From Rhodophyticola porphyridii (GTDB lineage Bacteria; Pseudomonadota; Alphaproteobacteria; Rhodobacterales; Rhodobacteraceae), in contig NZ_RCNT01000004.1 of NCBI RefSeq assembly GCF_003688285.1, positions 274,092-338,091 of the forward strand: a stretch of 64,000 nucleotides of DNA, read 5' to 3'. Position 1 is the stretch's first letter. Every line of letters begins with the position of its first letter. The notes beneath the pieces were generated by a model that was given only the letters and a program-made list of their open reading frames with translations, did no database searches and had not been told where the DNA came from. A program made the translations under genes and the position numbers. Shown here piece after piece: positions 44,314 through 53,934 of the stretch.

Positions 44314-44435
44314 GGGTGGCCTGTCTGAGGGGCATTTGCCCGGCGCGTCGATCTTGTCCTTTATCTTCGCCGCAAATCCCCTAGCTTGCAAACCGAACGC
44401 GGCCAAGCCGCCCGTCACAATTCGATGAGGTTCAC

Positions 44436-44897
44436 ATGCTCGACACCGGCGCTCCCGCCCCCGATTTCACGCTGCCCCGCGACGGAGACGGCGAAATCAC
44501 CCTTTCCGCCCTGCGGCCCGCTGCGGTGGTGCTTTATTTCTACCCCAAGGACGACACGTCCGGCTGCACCAAGGAGGCGATCGCCTTCACCGAGCTTGCC
44601 CCGGAGTTCGAGGCCGCGGGGGCAAAGATTATCGGCATCTCCAAGGATACCGTCGCCAAGCATGACAAGTTCATTGCCAAGCACGACCTGGGCATCGCCC
44701 TTGTGTCCGACGCGGAGGGCGATGTCTGCGAACGCTACGGGACATGGGTCGAAAAGAACATGTACGGCAAGAAATACATGGGTATCGAGCGCGCTACGTT
44801 CCTGATCGATGGCGAGGGCAAGATCGCCCGGATCTGGCGCAAGGTGAAGGTGCCGGGCCATGCGGATGCGGTGCTGGAGGCCGTGCGCGCGCTGTGA
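44436..44897 (+). CDS. bcp: Thiol peroxidase, BCP-type peroxiredoxin
   Basis: A 153-residue cytoplasmic peroxiredoxin that reduces hydroperoxides with thioredoxin. The peroxidatic Cys44 is in DDTSGCTKEA after the FYPKDD strand. The position where E. coli Bcp has its resolving cysteine (five residues on) is occupied by Ile/Ala, so it would act as a 1-Cys or alternative 2-Cys type. Its TGA overlaps a GTG start of the next gene. Divergent from the AsmA-like gene. Confidence 0.95.
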   Translation: MLDTGAPAPDFTLPRDGDGEITLSALRPAAVVLYFYPKDDTSGCTKEAIAFTELAPEFEAAGAKIIGISKDTVAKHDKFIAKHDLGIALVSDAEGDVCERYGTWVEKNMYGKKYMGIERATFLIDGEGKIARIWRKVKVPGHADAVLEAVRAL

Positions 44898-45730
44898 GCA
44901 CGCCGGCCAGCCTTGCCGAGATGGCCGTGGCGGTTCTGACCACGGCGGATGCCCGCGCGAAAACCGCGCTCTCCCGCGACTTCGCAAAGCGCTGGAAGGC
45001 CTCGCGGGCGGAAGCTGGCCGCGCCATTCCAATTGGCGCCGCCTGCCCGCCCGACCAGCCGGCGCGACCGATGCAGCCGCCGCTGCTGGACCCGCGCGAC
45101 GTGCCCCGCCGCAAACCCGGAACGCTCGCGGGACGTACCGCCATTCTCCATGCGGTTGCCCATATCGAGCTGAATGCGGTGGATCTGCACTGGGACATCC
45201 TTGCCCGGTTTGCGCATGTGCCCATGCCGATGGGATTCTACGATGACTGGGTGCAAGCGGCCGATGAAGAGTCCAAGCATTTCAACCTGATCGCCGATTG
45301 TCTGGCGGAGATGGGCAGCTTCTACGGCGCGCTCTCCGCTCATGCGGGCATGTGGCGCGCCGCAGAGGATACGGCCGATGATTTCATGGGGCGGCTTGCC
45401 GTCGTCCCGATGGTGCTGGAGGCGCGCGGGCTGGATGTCACGCCCAACATGATCGAGGTTTTCCGCCGCGCGGGCAACGCCCCCGGCGCGGCGCAGGCCG
45501 TTTCCGCGATGGAGGTGATCTATGCCGAGGAGGTACACCATGTAGCCTATGGCTCCAAATGGTTCCACTTTCTGTGTGGGCGTGAAGATACCGACCCGAA
45601 AGAGGCTTTCCACCGCCTCGTCCGGCGCTACTTCCACGGCGCGCTCAAACCGCCCTTCAACGAAGAGAAGCGCGCCGAGGCAGGGATTCCCCCCGATTTC
45701 TACTGGCCGCTGTCCGAGAAAGCCGGGTGA
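44894..45730 (+). CDS. DUF455 ferritin-like protein
   Basis: A 278-residue cytoplasmic protein of the ferritin-like DUF455 family. Metal-ligand candidates occur as AHIELNAVDLHWD, ADEESKHF, EARGLDVTP and YAEEVHHVAYG, the E..H pairs of a diiron site. I chose the GTG at 44894, which overlaps the bcp stop (GTGA); the next in-frame start is the ATG at 44921. Coupling to a peroxidase gene suggests an oxidative or metal-stress role, not shown. Confidence 0.87.
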   Translation: MSTPASLAEMAVAVLTTADARAKTALSRDFAKRWKASRAEAGRAIPIGAACPPDQPARPMQPPLLDPRDVPRRKPGTLAGRTAILHAVAHIELNAVDLHWDILARFAHVPMPMGFYDDWVQAADEESKHFNLIADCLAEMGSFYGALSAHAGMWRAAEDTADDFMGRLAVVPMVLEARGLDVTPNMIEVFRRAGNAPGAAQAVSAMEVIYAEEVHHVAYGSKWFHFLCGREDTDPKEAFHRLVRRYFHGALKPPFNEEKRAEAGIPPDFYWPLSEKAG

Positions 45731-45890
45731 AGGCCGCCAGATCGGCGGATTTCCGCTCAAACCGCCCATTGCTGGCGTCTTTTAGCCACACTTAAAGATA
45801 AATCATTGAGGCAATAATCCCCATCGCTTATGCCCTTGCGGAGCTACGATGCCGCGTAGGGGATGACGCGTGCGGGCGACAAGACGGAGC

Positions 45891-47246
45891 ATGGGGCAGA
45901 ATATCGTGAAGACACGGGCACTAAACCGCTTGAGCGCGGTCTTGGAAAAGCATCTTCCTGAACAGCGACTGTTTCTCAAAGCCGATGAAGGCACGCGGTT
46001 CGTGCGGCTCCGACCCGGAACACAGGCCCTGATGATCGCAGGCGGCGCGCTTTTCGTGGGCTGGACCGTCATCGTCACATCCATTTTCCTCATCGACACG
46101 ATCAGCGCAGGCGGCGCCCGGGATCAGGCCGCGCGCGAACAACTGACCTACCAGACACGACTGAATGCGCTTTCCGACGAGCGCGACGCCCGCGCGGCGG
46201 AGGCACGTCTGGCCCAGGACCGGTTCGCGGTGGCGATGGATCAAGTGTCGGACATGCAGTCGCGGCTGCTGGAATCCGAACAGCGCCGGCGCGAGATGGA
46301 AACGGCCGTCGACGTGATCCAGACCACGCTGCGCCGCACCATGTCGGAACGCGACGAGGCCCGCGCCCGCGCTGATCAGCTTATGGCCGAACTTCAGGCC
46401 GAAACCGGAACGATCCAGACCGCGGCCGGCCGCCAGCAGGACATGGAACAGACGATGACCTTCCTCGCCGAGGCGTTGGAGGATACCGCGAGCGAACGCG
46501 ACAATGCGCATCTCAACATGGCCGAAGCTCATTCCGAGGTAGAGCGGCTTCAGTTCGAGGCCGAACTGGCCGCCGAGCGGAACGAGCGCATCTTCACCCA
46601 GATTGAGGAAGCCGTCGCAATGTCACTGGAACCTCTGGACAACATGTTCCGCAGCGCCGGCATGCCCACCGACCAGATCATCGAGCAGGTGCGCCGCGGC
46701 TATTCCGGCCAGGGCGGGCCACTGATGCCAATCACCATGTCGTCACGCGGGCAGGAACCCGACGCGATGTCGCTGCGTGCCAACGAGGTGCTGGAAGGTC
46801 TCGACCAGGTGAACCTGTACCGGATGGCGGCCGAGCAACTGCCCTTCGCGATGCCGGTTCAGTCGTCGGTCCGCTTCACCTCCGGGTTCGGCTATCGCCG
46901 CGACCCGATCAATGGCGGTCGGCGGCTTCACGCCGGTACCGATTTCGCGGGTCCCGTGGGTACGCCGCTTTACGCCGCGGGTGACGGAGTGGTCATATTT
47001 GCAGGGCGCCAGAGCGGATATGGGCTCATGGTGAAGATCCAGCACCCCTTCGGGATCGAAACGCGTTACGCTCATATGTCGCGCCTTCGCGTGTCCGAAG
47101 GCCAAAGGGTCTCGCGCGGGGACCGGATCGGTGATATGGGAAGAACGGGCCGTGTAACGGGGTCGCATTTGCACTACGAAGTGCGCCAGAACGGCACTCC
47201 AATCAATCCGATGAACTTCATCACCGCAGGTAGAGATGTTTTCTAA
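45891..47246 (+). CDS. M23 family peptidoglycan endopeptidase
   Basis: A 451-residue bitopic envelope protein: basic N-terminus, a membrane helix about residues 47-70, a long periplasmic coiled coil (about 75-245, rich in E, R, A, Q) and a C-terminal LytM domain with zinc ligands in GGRRLHAGTDFA and SHLHYEV. It resembles the DUF5930/M23 proteins that pair with bactofilins in alphaproteobacteria (LmdC in Hyphomonas-type stalks). The ATG at 45891 has GGAG upstream; a GTG at 45870 is the alternative. Its end overlaps the bactofilin start by 11 bases. Confidence 0.9.
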   Translation: MGQNIVKTRALNRLSAVLEKHLPEQRLFLKADEGTRFVRLRPGTQALMIAGGALFVGWTVIVTSIFLIDTISAGGARDQAAREQLTYQTRLNALSDERDARAAEARLAQDRFAVAMDQVSDMQSRLLESEQRRREMETAVDVIQTTLRRTMSERDEARARADQLMAELQAETGTIQTAAGRQQDMEQTMTFLAEALEDTASERDNAHLNMAEAHSEVERLQFEAELAAERNERIFTQIEEAVAMSLEPLDNMFRSAGMPTDQIIEQVRRGYSGQGGPLMPITMSSRGQEPDAMSLRANEVLEGLDQVNLYRMAAEQLPFAMPVQSSVRFTSGFGYRRDPINGGRRLHAGTDFAGPVGTPLYAAGDGVVIFAGRQSGYGLMVKIQHPFGIETRYAHMSRLRVSEGQRVSRGDRIGDMGRTGRVTGSHLHYEVRQNGTPINPMNFITAGRDVF

Positions 47247-47790
47247 ATCCAAGATCAACGATCCCGCCCCGAAACCGGGCGATGACGCCGCCGCAAAATC
47301 GGCGAGCGTGCCGGTCGAACGCCCGGCAATGCCGCTTGGCACCCCCAGCACACCGAAGGCGAAGCCGCCCGCCTCCACGCTCAGTGCGGATCTGACCATT
47401 GTGGGCAATCTGCGCACATCGGGCGATATCCAGGTCGAGGGCCATGTGCAGGGCGATATTCGCGCCCATCTTCTGACCGTGGGCGAAAGTGCCACGATCG
47501 AAGGCGAAGTGGTTGCCGATGACATCGTGGTCACCGGCCGCGTGGTCGGCCGGGTCAGAGGGCTGAAGGTTCGCCTGACATCCACGGCGCGGGTCGAAGG
47601 GGATATCATCCACAAGACCATCGCCATTGAATCGGGCGCGCATTTCGAAGGCTCGGTTCAGCGCCAGGAAGACCCGCTTGCCACCTCGGGCCAGCCCAAG
47701 GCGACGCCGCCTTCGGCGGTTTCCAAGCCCCCCTCCTCGCCGGTTCAGGCCGCGCCCAAACCCGCGGCTGCCGCCGAGAGCAAAAGCTGA
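47236..47790 (+). CDS. Bactofilin
   Basis: A 184-residue polymer-forming cytoskeletal protein. The bactofilin core (about 48-145) is a right-handed beta-helix visible as short hydrophobic repeats: LTIVGNLRTSGDIQVEGHVQGD, ESATIEGEVVADDIVV, ARVEGDIIHKTI. It is flanked by Pro/Ala/Lys-rich disordered tails. Bactofilins recruit peptidoglycan enzymes to set local cell shape; the overlapping upstream M23 gene is the probable partner. A strong terminator follows. Confidence 0.95.
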   Translation: MFSKSKINDPAPKPGDDAAAKSASVPVERPAMPLGTPSTPKAKPPASTLSADLTIVGNLRTSGDIQVEGHVQGDIRAHLLTVGESATIEGEVVADDIVVTGRVVGRVRGLKVRLTSTARVEGDIIHKTIAIESGAHFEGSVQRQEDPLATSGQPKATPPSAVSKPPSSPVQAAPKPAAAAESKS

Positions 47791-47793
47791 TCC

Positions 47794-48696
47794 TTGAGCA
47801 CTGGCCTGCCTTCTCAGGGCGCCGCCGCCACGACAGTGAAAAAGCCGGGCCATGTGCCCGGCTTTTGCGCGCCCGAGGCACGGCCGTTCATTCTCTTTTC
47901 CGCCATTCTGGCCTCGGCCCTCGGGTTCATAGACGGCACGCTGGTCGCAATTGCGCTGCCGGCCATGCGCGACGGCCTGAACGCGACACTGGTTCAGGCG
48001 CAATGGATCAATAACGGCTATCTGCTTCCCCTCTCCGCGCTGATCCTGATCGACGGGGCCATCGGGGACAGATACGGGCTGGCCCGCGTCTTCGCCGCCG
48101 GGATTGCCGGTTTCATGCTGGCCTCGCTGGCCTGCGCCGTCGCCCCCACGCCGGAAACGCTGATCATGGCGCGCGTGTTTCAGGGCATCGGCGCTGCGGT
48201 CATGGTGCCCGGCAGCCTTGCGCTTATCGCCCGCGCCTACCCCTCGGCGGAACGCGGCCGGGCCATCGGCATCTGGGCAGCGGCCTCCGCGCTGACCACC
48301 GCACTCGGGCCGATCCTGGGCGGGCTGGTTCTGAGCTTCGGCGGCCCCGAGATGTGGCGGCTTCTCTTCGCGATCAATCTGCCGCTTGGCGCGCTGGCGC
48401 TCTGGATGATCCTGACCAAAGTCGCCGCCGACCCCGCGCGCCCCGATCATTCGCTGGATCTGCCCGGCGCGGCCCTGATCACCGGTGCGCTCGCCCTGAT
48501 TGCTCTGGGCCTTACCAGCGCGTCCGAAGGGCATGCCGTCAACTGGACACCCGCCCTTGTCGGCGCGGCGCTGTTCGCGGGATTTCTGGCATGGGAGACC
48601 CGCAGCCCCTCGCCCATGGTTCCGCTTGATCTGTTCCGAAATCCCGGTTTCTCTGCCGCGAACGGGGCGACCTTTCTGATCTATTTCGCGCTGTAG
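47794..48696 (+). pseudogene. Truncated MFS drug-efflux permease (DHA2/EmrB type)
   Basis: An ORF of 300 codons that matches the first two thirds of 14-helix QacA/EmrB-type permeases: FIDGTLVAIALPAM, QWINNGYLLPLSALILIDGAIGDRYG, ARVFQGIGAAVMVPGSLALI. Family members are usually near 470-500 residues; this one ends with FLIYFAL and a TAG, after which the sequence becomes AT-rich with no continuation in any frame. The start is unclear: a TTG at 47794 lies before the bactofilin terminator, and a GTG at 47854 lies within it. Most likely cut by a rearrangement at about 48.69 kb. Confidence 0.8.
47839..47866 (+). terminator. Rho-independent terminator after the bactofilin gene
   Basis: GCCGGGC (47844-47850) pairs with GCCCGGC (47856-47862) around CATGT, extended by five A and four T residues. 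It lies within the first codons of the truncated MFS frame, which argues that the MFS start is at or after it. Confidence 0.85.
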
Positions 48697-49350
48697 ACGC
48701 TGCTCTTCACCCGCACCAAATATTCATAAAAAATGAACCAATATACGTATCTTGCACAAGTTGTTAAAATAAAATCCCCCCAACTTATCCTCCAGAGCAG
48801 TCGCTTGGTCGCTTCTCTTGTACTGGGCAAGAAAGCCGCCTTTCCTCGAATGTAGAATCGGTTGAGCACCGCAGCCGAGCAGAGGTTGGCCTTAAAAAGG
48901 ACACCTCAGATCAACAGACTATCCTTGTGATTTTGAGGATAGCTCGCCAGTTGCGCAATCACCGTTTTCAACCGGATTGATGGTGGATCATAAACTAGTT
49001 CGATTGCCGTCCTTTTCCAGACTGGATCTCTGCCGGCCGCGGGATTGTTGTGGGAGCACCATTGAATAAAAAATAATATTACAATAATTTAATTGGATGA
49101 CGTGACTTTCGTCCTCTACCGCATCCCTCAGGTTGGATCGGTTCTTCGTTATCAAGCTGCCATAGAGCCCACAGGATTTTTGCCGGAATTTGTCGTAGGT
49201 GTACGCTCTTGGCATTTGCGGAGGGCGGTCACACGCATCGATATTCATGGGCGCTAACTGATCGATGCTGAAGAGGGACGGTACTGACTCTCTTGCGCGG
49301 GTTGAACCGCACTGGGATTGTCGGAGGTTGTACCAACCCTTGCGGTTCAA
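48697..49350. other. AT-rich non-coding junction region
   Basis: About 650 bases with no gene I can support, visibly richer in A and T than the flanks (e.g. 48720-48780 and 49060-49095). A perfect seven-base hairpin, CTATCCT/AGGATAG, sits at 48919-48942. Short minus-strand frames (48681-48869 and 48988-49350) have poor composition; the second contains RAYTYDKFRQ...KNRSNL, faintly like a transposase core, but too weak to call. The region marks the change from core to accessory DNA. Confidence 0.5.
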
Positions 49351-49824
49351 TCAGTCTATCGAAATGTCGAAATGCATCACGTCTTCGCGGGTACCAAGCT
49401 TGGTGTACAAGGCGATGGCAGGATCGTCGCCGTAATCTGCCTGCACGTACATGACGCTGTCGCCGCTCGCTTTTGCAATCTCCCCAAGGTCTCCGATTAT
49501 TGCGGTCGCAACGCCCTGGCGTCGCCATTCTTCGGCGACGGCAAGGTCGTAAATGTAGAACTCCGAGCGATCTTGCTCAAACTTTGGCAATTCATATGCG
49601 ACCAACGCGCCGACAACCCTCCCGCCCGCAAGAGCGACAAGTGCGAAAAAATCTTGTTTCGCCAGAACGACATGCCGGTAGTCTGGTGAAGGCCTTGCGC
49701 TGCTGTAGCTTTCCGGATCATCGAAAGCTTCAGCAAACAGATCAAGCATTTCGCCATAACGGATGTCGTCACCGGGCGCCAATCGGCGGATCGAATAAGC
49801 TAGGGGTTCGGCTTTTGGCGTCAT
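49351..49824 (-). CDS. AAC(3)-I-like aminoglycoside N-acetyltransferase (GNAT)
   Basis: A 157-residue GNAT acetyltransferase whose sequence follows the AAC(3)-I family throughout: ALVAYELPKFEQDRSE, IYDLAVAEEWRRQGVATAII (acetyl-CoA motif A) and a C-terminal YVQADYGDDPAIALYTKLG with VMHFDI. AAC(3)-I enzymes acetylate the 3-amino group of gentamicin-type aminoglycosides. Whether this homologue gives resistance is unknown. GGAGA precedes the ATG. No integron attC site or integrase is seen nearby. Confidence 0.85.
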   Translation of the reverse strand: MTPKAEPLAYSIRRLAPGDDIRYGEMLDLFAEAFDDPESYSSARPSPDYRHVVLAKQDFFALVALAGGRVVGALVAYELPKFEQDRSEFYIYDLAVAEEWRRQGVATAIIGDLGEIAKASGDSVMYVQADYGDDPAIALYTKLGTREDVMHFDISID

Positions 49825-50012
49825 GATGGTTCTCCAATAGGGATATGCAAGACTTGCACACTGCGTCTGAAGGGTCAGCCTTTGGGGCTGCTCTCAAGTG
49901 TTGGCTGCTTTCAGGTCTTGTTTCTCATTATCAGTGATCACCTTGACGCTGCTTCAAGCCAGCGAAGTCTGGGCCTTGTCACCGGGGCGCTATCCGGTCT
50001 TTGGCCATGGAT

Positions 50013-50534
50013 CTAATCAACGTCCAGGCTCGCGTATTCGGTGACCCAGGACCGGATGTATTGATGTGCATCGGACCAATCCAGCCAAGTCGCTTCTGCC
50101 CACTCTCTGACTTTGGAGATATGGAATGAAGTCCCCGCGAAAGGTGCAATATCGATTGCTCTCACCCTGAATTCCACAGGCACCATGAGCGGGCGGAGTG
50201 TCTTCTTATGCTGCGCGAAGTCCAGCATCACGGCGTTGGTTTCGCGTGGCGGGCGGGGACTTGTGAGTTGCAACATCAAGCGGGCGAGGTGCAAGCCAAC
50301 GGATTGGACGGCGCGTCGGTCTTTTTGGGTGCCCGGATGCTGAACGGCCCATGTGTCGACCGTCAGGCGGTGCGCGTCCAGCAGGTTGTTTGAACTGTAT
50401 TCGGCTGCGAGCAGGCTATTGAAGGCAGCGAAGCAGGCAGGCGACGACTGCATGTAGGCGTGGATAGGCCCATTCGTAACAGGGAGCACTGCCCCGCACC
50501 CCATGCATCGCTCGGTTCTGGATGCATCTATCAA
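50013..50534 (-). CDS. DUF5946 family protein
   Basis: A 173-residue protein. CMGCGAVLP at the N-terminus, followed by GPIHAYMQSSPACFAAF, AHRLTVDTWAVQHPG and RRAVQSVGLHLARLML, matches the DUF5946 pattern, in which the CxxC may bind metal. No activity is known. The start is a TTG at 50534 with AGAGGA eight bases upstream; the only internal ATG would remove the first cysteine. Confidence 0.75.
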   Translation of the reverse strand: MIDASRTERCMGCGAVLPVTNGPIHAYMQSSPACFAAFNSLLAAEYSSNNLLDAHRLTVDTWAVQHPGTQKDRRAVQSVGLHLARLMLQLTSPRPPRETNAVMLDFAQHKKTLRPLMVPVEFRVRAIDIAPFAGTSFHISKVREWAEATWLDWSDAHQYIRSWVTEYASLDVD

Positions 50535-50608
50535 TGAGAAATCCTCTTCAAGCTATTGGCCCATTCAGGTGCCATTGGAGCGAGCTTTCAGCGCGTCATC
50601 TAAACCAA

Positions 50609-50983
50609 CTAGAGATCGACCCGCGTGATTGGGCGCCAGGTCGCACCGATCCAGGTTTCTGTGTCAAATGGGACAAAGCCTCGGGGCACCACTGATTTCG
50701 GCAACACAAGATAGCCTTCCTGACCTGAGGGAAGCAGCGCGTAATGGTTTGCAGCGTCGACGGCATAAGCCCACCATTCGCCTGACCCCTCGTTCATCCG
50801 AACGACACGGAAGGTCCAGATGGTACTCTCGGCTGGGATGAAGAAGCCGGTTCCGGTCGCCAGATAATAGGCATTCTCCACGAACTGTCCGCTTGCCAGC
50901 ACGGCAATTGCGCCAAGACAAAACGCGAGCAGCCTCCATCGAGGCTTGGGTGGGCGGCGCACAAAGGGTCTTCGATCTGTCAT
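50609..50983 (-). CDS. Hypothetical single-pass membrane protein
   Basis: A 124-residue protein: a basic N-terminus (MTDRRPFVRRPPKPRWR), one membrane helix (about 18-38) and a 85-residue extracytoplasmic domain. No family recognised. The ATG at 50983 lies five bases past the autotransporter stop, so the two are probably co-transcribed, and it might assist or accompany the autotransporter. That link is inference from spacing only. Confidence 0.65.
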   Translation of the reverse strand: MTDRRPFVRRPPKPRWRLLAFCLGAIAVLASGQFVENAYYLATGTGFFIPAESTIWTFRVVRMNEGSGEWWAYAVDAANHYALLPSGQEGYLVLPKSVVPRGFVPFDTETWIGATWRPITRVDL

Positions 50984-50988
50984 ACGGC

Positions 50989-53934
50989 TCAAAAGCGAAG
51001 CGCATACATGGCGCCCAGTCTCACCTCGACCCCGTTTTCGCCGCCTGCTCCCAGTTCACCGGAAAGCCGCAGGGTCGCGCCGTTGCGGATATCGAAGGTT
51101 GCATGCGCCCCTACAAAACCCTCTGCGCTAAATCCGGCCGGCTCGACCCCGAAGTCCACGGGTTGCCCCGCGATCATGGCGCTGACATCGCCAGCTTGGC
51201 CGTAGCCAAGATCAAGCCCGCCGTAGAGGGTGATCCCAACATCCCCCAGTGCCGTCTGCCAGGGGGTCAGATCGCTTTCAACCATCGCGCGAAAGTCCAG
51301 ACGCCGGGAGTCGCGGGCTTCCACCGTCATGTTGGCTTGCGATCCAGCCTCCGAAAAGGCGTCGGCCCGGTGCCAGCTGTAACGAAGGCGTGCACTTGGC
51401 CGCACTGTCATGCCATTGAAATCAGTCTCGGTGCCAAGTGTTGCAGACAGGCTGAGGAAGGTACTGGTCGGGTTGGCGATGGCCTCCTCGATCCCTGTCA
51501 GCACGGTGTTGTTTGCCACCCGGCGGATCGAGTCGTGGTCGGTTCTGCCGAAGCTGAGTGCGGTTTCGAAGAACCCCCATTCCGTGACTCCGCCCCATGT
51601 CAGGCCGCCGAAGATCATGCGGCTGTTGATCTCGGAACTGCCGAACGCGCTTTCAAATGCGGCCGTCTGGGTGCCCACAAAGCCCCCGACATACCGATCT
51701 GCCGACAGGGCGAAGGTAGTGCCCAGTATTCCCGCCACTTCGTCCGCGTCGCCCGCGCTGGCGATATTGCCCGTGGCCCAGACGCTTCGCTCGCCCGGGT
51801 TGGGTGCTGAGGGGCGTTGATCGAGGGTGAAGCTGATCTGATCGAGGATTGAAAAAGCGGCTTGATCCATGGCCCCGAAATGCGCCGGGTCGAAGACATA
51901 GAGGGTATTGCCGACCACAAGTTGCGGGCGCCCGTCGCTGAGAATGGTGTCGGGCGGGGCCAAATCCCACGTCAGCGCAGCATTGGGCAGGCCCACGTCG
52001 AGAGTCGCACCGGCAGCCAGGAACTCGAATTCGCCCACGATGATCGAGCCGGGATCAAGCCGCAGATGGGTGTTCAGCCCGTTCGAGCTGAACGAAAGGT
52101 CGCCCGCGCCCAATCCCGAAAAGATGCGGCCCGTGTTGCGGACAAAGACGTTGTCGCCGCGGATAAAGAGCCCCTCAATGCCGGGATCGGTTCGGATGTC
52201 ACCCGAATTCAGGACAGTCGTGTCATCGACATTGACGAAAATCCCTTCGTCCGCAGTGCCTTCTGCCCGGATCAGACCGCTGTTGATCAGCGTTTGGCCG
52301 CTGCCTACGTCTGAATGAATCCCGGAAGCACCGTCGCCCGTGACAAGGATCTCGCCGGTGTTCTCTAGTATGACATTGGTGCTGTTGAAGCTGTAGAGTC
52401 CATGGCCCAAAAAGCCAGTAGTTGAGATCGACCCGCTGTTGGTCACCCAAGAGCCATCATTTACTTCATTCCATACCCCGGCCGCCTGCAATCCACTGGT
52501 CGTGATCTCGCCGCTATTGATGATGCGTGCGTTGTCACCGTCGTTTCGGATGCCTGCGGCGTTACCATTTGTCGTGATCTCGCCGCTGTTGGTGATCACG
52601 GGATTGTCGCTGCCCGCTTCGACAAAAATTCCGTGCGCGCCAAGCCCATTGGTGAAGATATTTGCCCCGTTCAGAACCGTCGCATCGTCGGAATTTAAGC
52701 CCACATCGATTCCGTATGCACCCGTGCCCTGGGTCACGATTTCGGCCCCGTTGGTCGAGCCGGTCTCGATGATGATCCCGCTGCCGCTGCCGCCGCTGAT
52801 ACCGGAAGCGTCGTCGCCAGTCGTCTGGATGAGCAGGCCATCAAAGAACACCCGGTTGCCGATGCCCGAGACATTAATGCCGTCGCCGTTCGCCCCGGCT
52901 GTCGAGATCTCCCCGTTTCCCGTGACCGAGACGACATTGTCACCACCTATCACGCTGATGCCAATAGAGATGGTTCCGGCGGGATCGGTCATCGCGATGG
53001 TGCCCGTGTGCTCCATCGTGTTTCCCGAGCCGCTCACAAAGATGCCGCGCGAGACGCCAGCGCCAGACAGCTCGATATCTCCTTCATTCAGGATGCTGCC
53101 ATCATTTGAAAACATGCGGATGCCGAGGCTGTCGTCACCAAGTAGGGAGATGCCTCCGAGGTTGATGACGCGAACCCGGTCGCCGCTTGCGTCGATGGCG
53201 ATTACGTTGGCGAATCCGCCCGCACCTGAATTGTTGATGGAGCCTGCGTTGACCGCGAGCCCATCTTCGGAGGTCAGCAACATGCCGGTTGCATTCCCGG
53301 AAATGCCGATAGACCTCAGATTGGTCAGTGTGATGCGATCTCCTTCGCCCCATATTCCGACATTTCCGTCCGAAATCATGTCGATGAAGGCGTTCGAGAT
53401 CACGCGGCCGTCGTCCCCGAACACCGCGATGCCGACGGCGTCAACACCGCCCACAACAATCGAGTTAAGGGGTTGGGAGCCGAGGACCTGAATATTGGCG
53501 TTGTCACCCTCGACCACGATCCCGAAGCCCCTGTTGGTACCATCCGGACCGCCGGAAATCTGGATCCGCCCGTCGGCAATCACCTGTGAATTGTCGCCGG
53601 TCATGTTGATGCCGTCGCCGCCAGCGCCGTTGACGGTCAGGGCCGGGGTGGGCGTGCCGTCTTCGATGATCACGGTGTTGTTGTTGCCGGTGGTCTGGAT
53701 CGCGTTTTGACCGACGCCGCCGACGGTGATGGAGCCTGCGGGCGCGGCCACGATCAGCGTGTCGTCGCCGTCGACGATAACCGGCGGATCGCCGGGCAAA
53801 GTCCCGTTGGTCTCAAAAGTCGGCCCGTTGACGGTGAACGTGTCCTGCGCCAATACCGGTGACACAGGCATCGCTAGGCTGAGCATAACACCCAGGCTCA
53901 CGCTGGACCTGAGAGCCTTCAACATGGTTTCCAT
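50989..53934 (-). CDS. Autotransporter outer-membrane protein (type Va)
   Basis: A 981-residue protein. A signal peptide (about 1-29) precedes a passenger of roughly 660 residues made of short Asn/Gly/Asp/Ser-rich repeats of about 20-25 residues (e.g. NSGEITTNG, NSGSISTTG, GDGASGIHSD), typical of a beta-helix. A C-terminal beta-barrel (about 700-981) ends in LGAMYALRF, with the terminal Phe recognised by the Bam machinery. No catalytic passenger motif is seen; an adhesin or surface-display role is likely. Confidence 0.9.
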   Translation of the reverse strand: METMLKALRSSVSLGVMLSLAMPVSPVLAQDTFTVNGPTFETNGTLPGDPPVIVDGDDTLIVAAPAGSITVGGVGQNAIQTTGNNNTVIIEDGTPTPALTVNGAGGDGINMTGDNSQVIADGRIQISGGPDGTNRGFGIVVEGDNANIQVLGSQPLNSIVVGGVDAVGIAVFGDDGRVISNAFIDMISDGNVGIWGEGDRITLTNLRSIGISGNATGMLLTSEDGLAVNAGSINNSGAGGFANVIAIDASGDRVRVINLGGISLLGDDSLGIRMFSNDGSILNEGDIELSGAGVSRGIFVSGSGNTMEHTGTIAMTDPAGTISIGISVIGGDNVVSVTGNGEISTAGANGDGINVSGIGNRVFFDGLLIQTTGDDASGISGGSGSGIIIETGSTNGAEIVTQGTGAYGIDVGLNSDDATVLNGANIFTNGLGAHGIFVEAGSDNPVITNSGEITTNGNAAGIRNDGDNARIINSGEITTSGLQAAGVWNEVNDGSWVTNSGSISTTGFLGHGLYSFNSTNVILENTGEILVTGDGASGIHSDVGSGQTLINSGLIRAEGTADEGIFVNVDDTTVLNSGDIRTDPGIEGLFIRGDNVFVRNTGRIFSGLGAGDLSFSSNGLNTHLRLDPGSIIVGEFEFLAAGATLDVGLPNAALTWDLAPPDTILSDGRPQLVVGNTLYVFDPAHFGAMDQAAFSILDQISFTLDQRPSAPNPGERSVWATGNIASAGDADEVAGILGTTFALSADRYVGGFVGTQTAAFESAFGSSEINSRMIFGGLTWGGVTEWGFFETALSFGRTDHDSIRRVANNTVLTGIEEAIANPTSTFLSLSATLGTETDFNGMTVRPSARLRYSWHRADAFSEAGSQANMTVEARDSRRLDFRAMVESDLTPWQTALGDVGITLYGGLDLGYGQAGDVSAMIAGQPVDFGVEPAGFSAEGFVGAHATFDIRNGATLRLSGELGAGGENGVEVRLGAMYALRF

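Noticed and set aside
48988..49350. Frame with RAYTYDKFRQ...KNRSNL resembling an IS5-type transposase core
   Set aside because: Only one short block fits, with no DDE context and no terminal repeats found; too weak to call a mobile element.
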